A stretch of 64,000 nt of DNA from CAZKUN01 sp964555935 (GTDB taxonomy: Bacteria > Armatimonadota > Zipacnadia > Zipacnadales > VGFC01): assembly GCA_964555935.1 (NCBI GenBank), contig CAZKUN010000015.1:1-64000 (forward strand), in the 5' to 3' direction. The notes under the pieces were generated by a model. The model was not told the DNA's origin, did not search any database, and saw only the letters and a list, made by a program, of their open reading frames with translations. The position numbers were made by a program, and so were the translations under genes. How positions within the stretch are numbered: position 1 is the stretch's first letter; each line of letters starts with the position of its first letter. Shown one piece after another: positions 41,940-50,061 of this stretch.

Positions 41940-43113
41940 ACTCGTGCTTCTTGCACTTTGCGCGGCCGCGGGCGCCGATGACGCTAGGCCGGGACTGACC
42001 GTCGTCGAGGGACGCATCCACAAAGACGGCAAGCCCTATCGCGCCTTCGGGGTCAACTACTGCGACATGTTCGAGGAGTTGATCCACGATCCCCTCAGCG
42101 AGCGCACGCTTGACGGCCTGCGCCACCTGGGCGAGAAGGGAGTTCCCTACGTCCGCTTCTGGTCGTGCGGGTTTTGGCCGAGCGATTGGGACCTCTACTT
42201 CGAGGACAAAGACGAGTGGTTCCGCCGTATGGATCTCCTGGTGAAGACCGCCGAGGAAGCCGACGTTGGGTTGATCCCCAGCGTGTTCTGGCGCATCGCG
42301 ACGTACCCCGATATCTTCGACGAATATGCGGACGCCTGGGGCGATCCCGAGAGCCAGACGCGGCAGTTCATGAGCGCCTACGTCGCCGAACTCGTCACGC
42401 GCTACAAGGACTCGCCGGCCATCTGGGGCTGGGAGTTCGCGAACGAGGTGAATCTCGGCTGCAACCTGCCCAATGGAATGGAATTCCTCGGTCGAGAGAT
42501 CCCTCACCTCAAGGTCAATCTTGAAAAGCACGAGCGCAACCTGTTGACGTATGAGATCGCGGACAGGGCTTTCCGCGCCTTCGCTCAGGAGGTCCGCAAG
42601 ATCGACGACTACCGGTTCATCACCACAGGCAACTCAGAGCCGCGGCCTTACGCGTATCATAATCGCACGGAGAACTCGTGGGACGCTGATACCATCGAGC
42701 AGGCGCGCGAAGTCTACACGTGGATGAACCCGGAGCCGATGAACGTGGTCTCGATGCACTTCTACCCGAGGCCCGTCGAGGCTCCCGTTTACGCCGGCGC
42801 CGAGGGAATCGCCGAAGTGCTCGCGCTCAACGCGTCGCTCGCGGGGGAGCTAGGCATGCCGCTCTTCGTCGGCGAGTTCGCCGCCTCCGCCAGCGACAAG
42901 GACGGCGCGCTTTCGATGGACGAGTTCAAGCAACTCCAGACCAACATTCTCGACGGTATCGCCGCCTCGGGCGCGGATCTGGCGGCGCATTGGGTCTTCG
43001 ACTACTCGAAGGACAGAGAGGGCCCCGGCCTCGTTCGGGCGGAGAATGAGTATTCCTGGGTGCTGGACCAACTTGTAGAATACAACGAGAAGCTTGCAGT
43101 CGAGGGAAGATAG
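41929..43113 (+). CDS. Secreted GH5-like (endo-mannanase/cellulase type) glycoside hydrolase
   Basis: 394 aa. TTG start at 41929 (GGAGG nine bases upstream) gives a signal peptide with a positive N-region, 'MRSELVLLALCAAAGA'. A GTG at 41944 is a possible alternative because GGAG precedes it too. The barrel starts 'IHKDGKPYRAFGVNYCDMFE'. The acid/base motif is 'IWGWEFANEVN' (Glu173) and the nucleophile 'PLFVGEFAAS' (Glu316), both at the spacing expected for GH5; 'VVSMHFYPRPVE' is the conserved His-x-Tyr strand. Likely hydrolyses a beta-1,4-linked mannan or glucan outside the cell. Overlaps the GH38 gene by 11 nt and precedes the esterase, which suggests a mannan-type substrate (inference). Confidence 0.87.
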   Translation: MRSELVLLALCAAAGADDARPGLTVVEGRIHKDGKPYRAFGVNYCDMFEELIHDPLSERTLDGLRHLGEKGVPYVRFWSCGFWPSDWDLYFEDKDEWFRRMDLLVKTAEEADVGLIPSVFWRIATYPDIFDEYADAWGDPESQTRQFMSAYVAELVTRYKDSPAIWGWEFANEVNLGCNLPNGMEFLGREIPHLKVNLEKHERNLLTYEIADRAFRAFAQEVRKIDDYRFITTGNSEPRPYAYHNRTENSWDADTIEQAREVYTWMNPEPMNVVSMHFYPRPVEAPVYAGAEGIAEVLALNASLAGELGMPLFVGEFAASASDKDGALSMDEFKQLQTNILDGIAASGADLAAHWVFDYSKDREGPGLVRAENEYSWVLDQLVEYNEKLAVEGR

Positions 43114-43122
43114 AGGTGAGGC

Positions 43123-44031
43123 GTGACGGCATCGCGCGAGGGCCGAGAGGTCTTCAGACAGTTGCACGAGACTCCCGCCTTCGGGACGGATGGCTTCGAC
43201 CTCGAAGGGCTGCGCCTGGGCATGGCGACTCGCCGCGAGCCCGCTGACGAGACGGTCCTGTGCAGGCAGACCGAGGTGGGGGACCTCCACGCGGAGTGGG
43301 TGCTCGCCGAGGGCGCCAACCCGGACGCGCGCCTCCTCTACCTGCACGGGGGCGGGTATGTCTCCGGATCGGGCGCGTTCTATCTCACGCTCGCGGCGAG
43401 GTTGTCGGCGGCGGCGCGGTGCGCCGTCCTTCTGCCGGACTACCGGCTGGCGCCGGAGCATCGCTTCCCGGCGGGCGTTGAGGATTGCGTTCAGGCGTGT
43501 GAGTGGCTGCGGGCCTCAGGCCCCGACGGACCGGCGCCGGCGGAGGCCGTCTTCATCGCTGGGGATTCAGCCGGCGGCGGGTTGACCTTGGCGACCTTGC
43601 TCGCGCTTCGCGATCAGCGACGGTCGTTGCCCGATGCAGGCATCACGCTGTCGGCGTTCACCGATCTCACCCTCGCCGGGGAGTCGATCCGGTCGGAGGC
43701 GGACCACGATCCGATCATGAACCCCTGCGCTCTTCCCGACTTCGTGGACCTCTACGCCGACGAGGCCGACTTCCTCGATCCGCTCGCCTCACCGGTGTTC
43801 GGCGAGTATACCGGCATCCCGCCGCTGTTGATGCAGGTGGGCGAACATGAGATCATCCGCGACGACAGCACTCGCGCGGCCGCCAGGGCCCAATCAGCCG
43901 GCGTCGATGTAACGCTGGAGGTCTTCCCGGGGATGTTCCACGTCTTCCAGTCCCACGAGCCGTTGCTCCCCGAAGGCCGCCAAGCCATCGACAGCATCGC
44001 CCGCTTCATGCGGGAGTGTCGGGAACCGTAG
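43123..44031 (+). CDS. Alpha/beta hydrolase, hormone-sensitive-lipase (acetyl esterase) type
   Basis: 302 aa, GTG start at 43123 with AGAGGTGA just upstream. Family IV (HSL) motifs: oxyanion 'YLHGGGYVSGSG' (His75-Gly78), 'LPDYRLAPEHRFP', nucleophile elbow 'IAGDSAGGG' with Ser149, acid in 'GEHEIIRDDS' and catalytic His in 'FPGMFHVFQ'. No signal peptide, so cytoplasmic. Could remove acetyl groups from imported oligosaccharides or act on unrelated small esters. Last gene of the plus-strand run. Its TAG is seven bases from the stop of mnmA on the other strand. Confidence 0.9.
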   Translation: MTASREGREVFRQLHETPAFGTDGFDLEGLRLGMATRREPADETVLCRQTEVGDLHAEWVLAEGANPDARLLYLHGGGYVSGSGAFYLTLAARLSAAARCAVLLPDYRLAPEHRFPAGVEDCVQACEWLRASGPDGPAPAEAVFIAGDSAGGGLTLATLLALRDQRRSLPDAGITLSAFTDLTLAGESIRSEADHDPIMNPCALPDFVDLYADEADFLDPLASPVFGEYTGIPPLLMQVGEHEIIRDDSTRAAARAQSAGVDVTLEVFPGMFHVFQSHEPLLPEGRQAIDSIARFMRECREP

Positions 44032-44038
44032 TACAGTT

Positions 44039-45109
44039 TCACCGGTCCCTCACGACCTCCACAATCGTCCCTCCGCCAAGCACCACATCGTCGTCGTAGA
44101 GCACCGCCGCCTGTCCCGGCGCCGGCGCGCGTTGCGGCTTCTCGAAACGAATCCTGGCCCGATCTCCCTCCAGCCGCTCAACCGTCGCCCGACTCTCCGG
44201 CCCTCGATACCTCGTCATGACCGACGCCTCGAGTGTCGCCTCCGTCGCCCGGAGCACCAGGCCGCCCACGATGACCTCTGACGCAAAGACCGCCGCCTCC
44301 GCTCCCACGATGACCGCGTTCCTCTCCGCATCGACCTCGACCACGTACCATGGCCCGCCCGCCAGGCCCAAGCCCTTCCGCTGTCCGGGCGTGTACGCCT
44401 GATACCCCACGTGTTCGCCGATCACGCTGCCTGCGAGATCCAGGATCGGCCCTGGCCTCACAGCCCCCGGTCGCCGCTCCGAAATCAGCCGCACGTAGTC
44501 GTCATCCGGCACGAAGCAGATCTCCTGGCTCTCGTCGCGATCTGCAGTCGCCAAACCCGCCTCCGCCGCGATGGCCCGGATCTCCGGCTTCTCGTACGCG
44601 CCGCACGGAAACAGCGTCCGCGACAGCTCATCCCGAGTCAGCATGTACAGCGCGTACGATTGGTCCTTCGATCGATCCGCGCCGCGCTTCAGCACGGACC
44701 CATTCTCGACGCGCGCGTAGTGCCCGGTCGCGATCGCGTCTGCGCCGAGCTTGTCGACCCATTTCAGCAGCGCGCCCCACTTCACCAGGCGATTGCATTC
44801 GATGCACGGGTTCGGCGTTTGGCCCGCCGCGTATGCCTCGACAAACGGTTCGATAACCGTCTCCTCAAACACGGAGCGGAAGTTGATGACATAGTGCTCG
44901 ATCCCAATCTGCCGGCAGACGTCGGCCGCATCCATCGCCGATTCCGCGCCACAGCACCCCGCCGCGCGCACGCCCCCCATGTCGCCCGTCGGGCACCAGA
45001 TGTCCATCGTCACGCCCGTGACGACGTGCCCCTCGCGCGCGAGAAGCACTGCGGCGACCGAGGAATCGACTCCGCCTGACATCGCTACAACAATGTGGTT
45101 AGGGGACAT
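44039..45109 (-). CDS. mnmA: tRNA-specific 2-thiouridylase MnmA
   Basis: 356 aa. Adds sulfur to U34 of tRNAs for Lys, Glu and Gln, with ATP and a persulfide donor. PP-loop 'SGGVDSS' (11-17) near the N-terminus, 'GCCGAESAMDA' (51-61), 'TPNPCIECN' with catalytic Cys102, 'ATGHYARV', and 'DESQEICFV' with the second catalytic Cys198. The C-terminal beta-barrel ends 'ATVERLEGDRARIRFEKPQRA'. Normal length. No clear Shine-Dalgarno before ATG 45109. It is the only obvious translation-related gene in the window and sits among glycan genes, so it marks the bacterial chromosome and not a plasmid or phage. Confidence 0.96.
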   Translation of the reverse strand: MSPNHIVVAMSGGVDSSVAAVLLAREGHVVTGVTMDIWCPTGDMGGVRAAGCCGAESAMDAADVCRQIGIEHYVINFRSVFEETVIEPFVEAYAAGQTPNPCIECNRLVKWGALLKWVDKLGADAIATGHYARVENGSVLKRGADRSKDQSYALYMLTRDELSRTLFPCGAYEKPEIRAIAAEAGLATADRDESQEICFVPDDDYVRLISERRPGAVRPGPILDLAGSVIGEHVGYQAYTPGQRKGLGLAGGPWYVVEVDAERNAVIVGAEAAVFASEVIVGGLVLRATEATLEASVMTRYRGPESRATVERLEGDRARIRFEKPQRAPAPGQAAVLYDDDVVLGGGTIVEVVRDR

Positions 45110-45164
45110 GGGTCGGTGGTCCGACTTGTGAAGCCGTCTGGCGAGGCCGAATGGGGGATGCGCG

Positions 45165-45190
45165 TGGCGCGGGCATTCCTGCCCGCGGCC
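45165..45190. repeat. GTGGCGC-led hairpin, type B copy 1
   Basis: Stem GCGGGCA/TGCCCGC with loop TTCC, within a 26-bp unit that begins GTGGC and ends GCGGCC. A second copy at 49973-49999 differs by a compensatory G-to-A/C-to-T pair in the stem. Confidence 0.8.
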
Positions 45191-45225
45191 GTCCCATCCG
45201 GCCCGTGTCGTCGTGTCATTCCCGC

Positions 45226-46416
45226 CTACTCGCCCGCCTTACCGGGCGCCGGTCCGATGGCATCAGCGCGCTTGCGGATGTTGCGGTCGTAGTGCTCGTC
45301 AGCGGTGTCCTTGATGTCCTTCAGGACGCCGTATAGTATCGGCGTCGGCAGCAGCAGGTTCCAGAGCACGAACGGCGCCGCCCACCCGCCGATCAGAATC
45401 AGCCCAATCAGAACCGACACGAACAGCGCGGCGATGACCGCCTCAACCGCATACGTGGCCAGCCCGCCGGCGGACCAGTCGCGCGCGTCGCGCTGGCGGC
45501 TGACTTGGTCCGCGATGTCGACGTAGTACCACGACATCAGCGCCCACACGACGCCGACAACAATGCAGCCCTGGATCCACAGCCCGAGCATCCGCCACAG
45601 GGCTAGCAACACGCCCGCCTTATCCACGGCTAGCGCCGCTGATCGCGCGTCCGGGGAGGCCAGCAAGATGATATCAACAATGATCGCCAGAGCGGGCAGC
45701 ACCCACATCGCGTGCGGCTGCAGGTAAATCGGCGCCGGCACGCGCGGCATCGTATCGCAGCGCTCGCGTAGTTCGTCCTCGGCCGTCCGGACCACATCGA
45801 TCAGCTCGGCAACGTGTTTGCGGTGGGCCTTCGCGCGCGCGGCCGCCTCCGGTTCGAAGGCGCCGTTCTTCTCATCGAGCCACACCTGGAACTCAGCGCT
45901 CGAGCGCTTGAAGTTTCGCCAGCAGACCGGAATGGCAAGTCCGACGAGAGCATGCAGCGCGACGTAAACGGTCGCGACTGGGAGCGAGGCGTGTCGGAAG
46001 AGAAGCCCGGCGATGATCCCACAGATCACCCACACCGCGGCGATCAACGGCAACACGCTTGCCCGACCGATGCGATGCTGGCGCGTCAACACCGACAGCT
46101 CGTCCGCCACGAGGTCTGAGTCCTCACGACTGAGGCCTAACGCGGCGGCTCGGCTCGTTGCCACAGCCTCCGTAATCAGCGAAACCGCAAAGCCGACGAG
46201 CGTGCCGATTACGAGCGTGAAGACGATATCGAGCCGGTGGAGTCCGTCCGTGCCGCCCGTCCAGGGGACGCGCCCGATGACGAAGCAGACAACATCAAAT
46301 CCCGCGAACAGGACCAGGAAGATCAGCCAGCCCGTCGGGATGAGTTTCGGCGCCGGAATGTCGGGGGCAACATCTTCGTCAAGCAGTCGCTCAAGCTCTA
46401 AGTCGGAGTTAGCCAT
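45226..46416 (-). CDS. Multi-spanning membrane protein of unknown function
   Basis: 396 aa. I recognise no family. Hydrophobicity by eye suggests about eight membrane segments: near residues 28-47, 64-85, 119-138, 143-163, 231-251, 270-298 and two between 322 and 362. A hydrophilic, Ala/Glu/Arg-rich central stretch (about 165-228) may be a cytoplasmic helix pair. The N-terminus is acidic with no signal peptide. A TTGACA at 46454-46449 overlaps the stop of the HEAT-repeat gene and could be a -35 element, but no good -10 follows. It lies between mnmA and the HEAT gene, all on the minus strand. Not an evident ABC or MFS transporter. Confidence 0.7.
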   Translation of the reverse strand: MANSDLELERLLDEDVAPDIPAPKLIPTGWLIFLVLFAGFDVVCFVIGRVPWTGGTDGLHRLDIVFTLVIGTLVGFAVSLITEAVATSRAAALGLSREDSDLVADELSVLTRQHRIGRASVLPLIAAVWVICGIIAGLLFRHASLPVATVYVALHALVGLAIPVCWRNFKRSSAEFQVWLDEKNGAFEPEAAARAKAHRKHVAELIDVVRTAEDELRERCDTMPRVPAPIYLQPHAMWVLPALAIIVDIILLASPDARSAALAVDKAGVLLALWRMLGLWIQGCIVVGVVWALMSWYYVDIADQVSRQRDARDWSAGGLATYAVEAVIAALFVSVLIGLILIGGWAAPFVLWNLLLPTPILYGVLKDIKDTADEHYDRNIRKRADAIGPAPGKAGE

Positions 46417-46450
46417 GGTACGTTGAGGCTATTACCCTCCGCTTCAGTTG

Positions 46451-47326
46451 TCAAGACCTTTCACTTGCCTCGCGGGGTAACGCCTCGTCCTCGGGTTCAT
46501 CCTGCGGACCGTCAGCCGCCGGATCCTCGCCGCAAAGCGCCTTCAGCCCGGCATCCGCCGCGGCTCGCACGGAGTCATCGTCATCAGAGCAGGCACGGAT
46601 GAGGCCGGGGATGGCCTGTTGGCACTCCATATCGGTCAGCACGATAATGGCGGCCCGTCGGACCGTGGCGTCATCATCTTGCAGCGTCTTAATCAGCTCA
46701 ATCACAGCTTCGTCATCCGCGATGCCCTTCAGCAGCAGTATCGCGGTCATGCGCGCCCAGATGCGGTGTGGGTCGTCCATCGCGCGGCTTGTCGAGCGCG
46801 TCCCGTGCAGCACGTGCGTTGCCCCCGGCAGCGCCCGCTGGCCCATGTTGCTCAGCGCCATGGCGGCGGCCAGGCGCACGTCCTCATCCGGGTCGGCAAA
46901 CGCATTGGCGATCGCGGTTACCGCCCGCTTGTCCGCGCTGATCGACAGCGATCCCAGCGCCGCCTCTCGCACCTTCGGGATGGAGTCACGCAGAAGTCCC
47001 ACCAGCGCCTTCACAACTCTCGGCGTGTCTCGTCCCGACAGCGCCTCGGCCGCGGCGCGGCGAACGGACGGCTTCCGGTCTGCAAGCGCCGCCAGGAGCG
47101 CGTTGACCGCGCGTCTGTTCGCGTGGGACTTGAGCGCCTCAACGACCGACAGTCGCACCGATGCGCACCGGTCGCCGAGCGCCTCGCCGAGAATCGGCGT
47201 GCCCCGGTTGCCGGCATTGGCGAGTTCCTCTACCGCTTGGCGCCTCGTGCGCCAACACGAATCGAGAAGTGCCGCTGGGAAACCAAACGATGAGTCGCTG
47301 GATACCGTCGCGCCGTTATAGACCAT
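46451..47326 (-). CDS. HEAT-repeat (PBS lyase-like) protein
   Basis: 291 aa made almost wholly of HEAT-type helical repeats of about 31 residues, recognisable by recurring 'VRRAAAEALSG', 'VREAALGSLSIS', 'VRLAAAMALSNMG', 'VRRAAIIVLTDME' and 'VRAAADAGLKALC'. Roughly seven repeats cover residues 25-270, and the C-terminal tail is acidic (Asp/Glu/Pro rich). No signal peptide and no catalytic domain. Such proteins act as protein-binding scaffolds. Separated by 34 nt from the membrane-protein gene downstream, so the two may be co-transcribed and the HEAT protein may bind the membrane protein (inference). Confidence 0.85.
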   Translation of the reverse strand: MVYNGATVSSDSSFGFPAALLDSCWRTRRQAVEELANAGNRGTPILGEALGDRCASVRLSVVEALKSHANRRAVNALLAALADRKPSVRRAAAEALSGRDTPRVVKALVGLLRDSIPKVREAALGSLSISADKRAVTAIANAFADPDEDVRLAAAMALSNMGQRALPGATHVLHGTRSTSRAMDDPHRIWARMTAILLLKGIADDEAVIELIKTLQDDDATVRRAAIIVLTDMECQQAIPGLIRACSDDDDSVRAAADAGLKALCGEDPAADGPQDEPEDEALPREASERS

Positions 47327-47350
47327 GTTGTCGCCCTCGCACCCTCCGTG

Positions 47351-47373
47351 GATCCCTCGGCCCCGAGGGGATC
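47351..47373. other. Imperfect hairpin in the 166-bp gap after the 47493-49892 gene
   Basis: GATCCCTCGG pairs with CCGAGGGGATC with one bulged base. It lies downstream of the minus-strand glycosidase-like gene and upstream of the HEAT gene. No U-tract follows, so a terminator role is weak. Confidence 0.35.
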
Positions 47374-47492
47374 GGCGGTGCCGCTCACTAATGTGCGACT
47401 CCTCCGAACCCTCCCAGGTTCCAGTCTCTCCGCAATCCTTCGCCGCGAAACGCGCCGCGCCGTCCGGGACTGTCCCCCGTGGCCGTGGTCAA

Positions 47493-49892
47493 TCACTTCT
47501 CAAGCGCCAGAATCACGGCCTCCTGCGGCTGAAGTTCAAGCTCGATCTGGCCCTTGCTGACGCGCGTCTCCACAGCCTCGACCGTGCCGTCGGGTAAAAT
47601 GCGTTGGCCTCGCGCTTTGCCGTTCCGCACGGGCACGTCCAGAGCCACTGTCGTCGAGCTTTCTGTCTCCCAGTTCACTGCCAGTAGCACGCGCGCGCTG
47701 GGTGACTCCAGCAGCGTCACCTCCACGTCCTCCGCGACCGGTTCGGCGAACAGGCTGCTCTTTCGCTCGAGCGCCTGGTCGATCTCAGCCTCCAGCGCCG
47801 CGACGTGATCGGCCTCTAGCGGCGGAAGCGCGACCTTCACCCCGCGCTCGCCCTTCGGCGCGAATGGCTCCAGCAGTCCCGTCGCCGAGTCCTCTCCGAG
47901 GAAGATGACGCCGTCGCGCTCATCCAGGCCGGTCGGCACTTCGGACATCACGATCACCGTCTTGCCTGCTCCCGCCTGCTCCTCCAGCAACGCGACCTCG
48001 TCCTCGTTCAGTGCGTAAGCGAAGGGCACGAGGAGTACCTTCGCCTCATCCAGTCGTGCCGGATCCGGGTGCTCCAGGAACGTCATCCGGAACGGAATGC
48101 CCCGTCGAAGCAGCGCGTAGATCACGTTCCGGTGCGCCTTGAATCCGCGCTTCGACCCCTCAACCTCCTCTGCGCGCGCCATCCGGTCCCACGTATCCTC
48201 CGACCGCCGGCTGTAGCAGACCAGCACCTCGCCCGGCACCTCGCCGCCGGCCACGAACGGTTCCATCGCCTCCATCACGTCATACGTGCTCGCGATTCCG
48301 GTCCTCGGGCCGGCCGGGTCGACGTAGTCCACATTCCCCAGCACGTAGGTCATGTGCCACCAGAAGAACTCGCTCGCCCCATGCATCCAGCACGACAGCG
48401 CCGATCCATACACCTCGACCGGCTCCCGGTCACGCTCGAAATCCCGCAGGCGACACGATTCCAGCGTCACGCCACTCCGGCGCGCGAAGTTCGCCGCGCC
48501 CAGGTGCAGCGCCGTCTCGGTCGGGTAGTAATGCGTCGAGTCGCCGAGGTAGTTGTGCAGCAGAATATATGGATCCGTCTGCAGACACTCAAGCTCCGTC
48601 GTCGCGCCGATCTGGTCCCACGCCGCGCCGGTAGCCATGCGATTGTCGCTGCAGACCGGCAGCACGCAGATCATGGTATCGGTGATGATGCCCGGGTTCA
48701 CGGCCTTCGCCGCCTTCACCGTCCGGTCGATCCAATCCCGCGTCGAGTCATACCGAAACTCGGTGAATTGCCCCCAGATCGGGTCGTCGGTCTTCCACGC
48801 CTCGCGGATGTCGGGGAACTCCTCGCCATACGCCTTGAGGAAGCGCGATTTGCATTCGTCGCACTCGCACCAGTGGGTGATCGATTCGTAGAACTCGGCC
48901 ACCTCGGGGTCAGCGTGCTTGCTTAGGCCTCGCACCGGGTGCGTGTCGGTGTTCCATTCATCCGGCACCACGCCGATGCCGTCCACGCCCGACTGCGTCA
49001 TGTAGGCGACCGCCCGCGTGTACGCCTCGCCCCACCGGTTGTTGACGCATCCCCAGACCGGGAAATCCGGGTCGTTCGCGTCGTCGATCTTCGGCAGACC
49101 GACCCCAACCGTGAGCCACACCTTGAGTCCCCGCTCGTGCGCGTCTCGGACGAAGTCGATCATTGGATCGTCCGGATCCATCGGCGGCAGCTCGTCGCCG
49201 TCCATCACCACATCCCATTGCGTGCTCCGGTAGAAGTGGAAGGCGTTGCAGCCAATCTCCTCAATCGCACCAAAGAACTCGTCGCGGTGCTTGGGGTCCG
49301 TGTTGCCGCTGCCCTCAAAGCTTGGGTGTTCCAGCAGGTTCGGGCCTCTCGCGCCGCCCTCTATCACCTCGCCCACATGCAGATCATCAAACCACACCGT
49401 GCCGGCCCGCTCGCGGATGAACGCGTAGACCAACGCCGTCGCGATCGGCGCCGGCGGCTCGTAGGTCTCCTCCGAGTACTGCCAACCCTCCGTCGCCGGA
49501 TCGAAGGCCGCGATCTTCATCGGCCATGACTCGCCATTCTTAAGCCGGAGATCGAGATAGACGGAGCACCGGTAGTTCGGCTCACCCGTCACGCCGACCA
49601 GCTTCGCCCAACCCGCGACCACGATCGGCCGCGCCTCGTCCTGGTCGAACACGATCTGCTGAACCGCCCCCTGGGCGTCGGCATTGGTCTCGGCCACGCA
49701 GCGCAGGCTCGTCTCGTCGCCATGCTTCTCCTCGCGATCCGTTTCGTAGCCGCTCCCATACGTTGCCCACACGCGGTTGTCCAGCGCGCGTCCGGGATGG
49801 GCATATATCCCTCGAATCAGTTCGCCGTTGTCCGGTAGTGGCGCGCACGTGCCTGCAGTGCCAATCAGCGCGGCTACGATGATGATCCCCAT
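47493..49892 (-). CDS. Secreted glycosidase-like (GH42-type barrel plus trimerisation-like domain) protein C
   Basis: 799 aa from ATG 49892 (GGAG upstream). Hydrophobic start 'MGIIIVAALIGTAGT' acts as signal peptide. Residues about 30-190 form a CBM-like domain ('RPIVVAGWAKLVGV', 'AGTVWFDDLHVGEVI'). The barrel spans about 200-540 ('IEEIGCNAFHFYRS', 'HERGLKVWLTVGVGLP', 'GVDGIGVVPDEWNTDTH', 'SEFFWWHMTYVLGNVDYVD'); the Glu of 'VVPDEWN' is a candidate acid/base. A Cys-x-Cys-x-x-Cys motif ('WCECDECKSRF') is near residue 340. A beta-galactosidase trimerisation-like Rossmann region ('ALNEDEVALLEEQAGAGKTV') and a C-terminal beta domain follow. Only remotely like the two larger proteins A and B; substrate unknown. 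Confidence 0.75.
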   Translation of the reverse strand: MGIIIVAALIGTAGTCAPLPDNGELIRGIYAHPGRALDNRVWATYGSGYETDREEKHGDETSLRCVAETNADAQGAVQQIVFDQDEARPIVVAGWAKLVGVTGEPNYRCSVYLDLRLKNGESWPMKIAAFDPATEGWQYSEETYEPPAPIATALVYAFIRERAGTVWFDDLHVGEVIEGGARGPNLLEHPSFEGSGNTDPKHRDEFFGAIEEIGCNAFHFYRSTQWDVVMDGDELPPMDPDDPMIDFVRDAHERGLKVWLTVGVGLPKIDDANDPDFPVWGCVNNRWGEAYTRAVAYMTQSGVDGIGVVPDEWNTDTHPVRGLSKHADPEVAEFYESITHWCECDECKSRFLKAYGEEFPDIREAWKTDDPIWGQFTEFRYDSTRDWIDRTVKAAKAVNPGIITDTMICVLPVCSDNRMATGAAWDQIGATTELECLQTDPYILLHNYLGDSTHYYPTETALHLGAANFARRSGVTLESCRLRDFERDREPVEVYGSALSCWMHGASEFFWWHMTYVLGNVDYVDPAGPRTGIASTYDVMEAMEPFVAGGEVPGEVLVCYSRRSEDTWDRMARAEEVEGSKRGFKAHRNVIYALLRRGIPFRMTFLEHPDPARLDEAKVLLVPFAYALNEDEVALLEEQAGAGKTVIVMSEVPTGLDERDGVIFLGEDSATGLLEPFAPKGERGVKVALPPLEADHVAALEAEIDQALERKSSLFAEPVAEDVEVTLLESPSARVLLAVNWETESSTTVALDVPVRNGKARGQRILPDGTVEAVETRVSKGQIELELQPQEAVILALEK

Positions 49893-49972
49893 GGTGGCTC
49901 CGGCCTCCTTAATCGTGTCGCCTCGGTCCCTTCGCCATTTGCTCTCACCCCTCCTGGCCTCCTTGCCGTCCC

Positions 49973-49999
49973 GTGGCGCAGGCATTCTTGCCTGCGGCC
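49973..49999. repeat. GTGGCGC-led hairpin, type B copy 2
   Basis: Stem GCAGGCA/TGCCTGC with loop TTCT. Compared with 45165-45190, the third stem pair is A-T and not G-C, a compensatory double change, while flanks (GTGGC, GCGGCC) are kept. Located in the divergent 169-bp gap before the second DUF4838 gene. Confidence 0.8.
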
Positions 50000-50061
50000 T
50001 CCACCGAGGGCTCTCCCCCTATCGCGGCGAAGCCTACCCAGCACGAGGCAATGGTTGTCCG

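Noticed and set aside
47351..47373. Intrinsic terminator
   Set aside because: The stem has a bulge and no T-run follows on the transcribed strand, so it is listed only as a hairpin.
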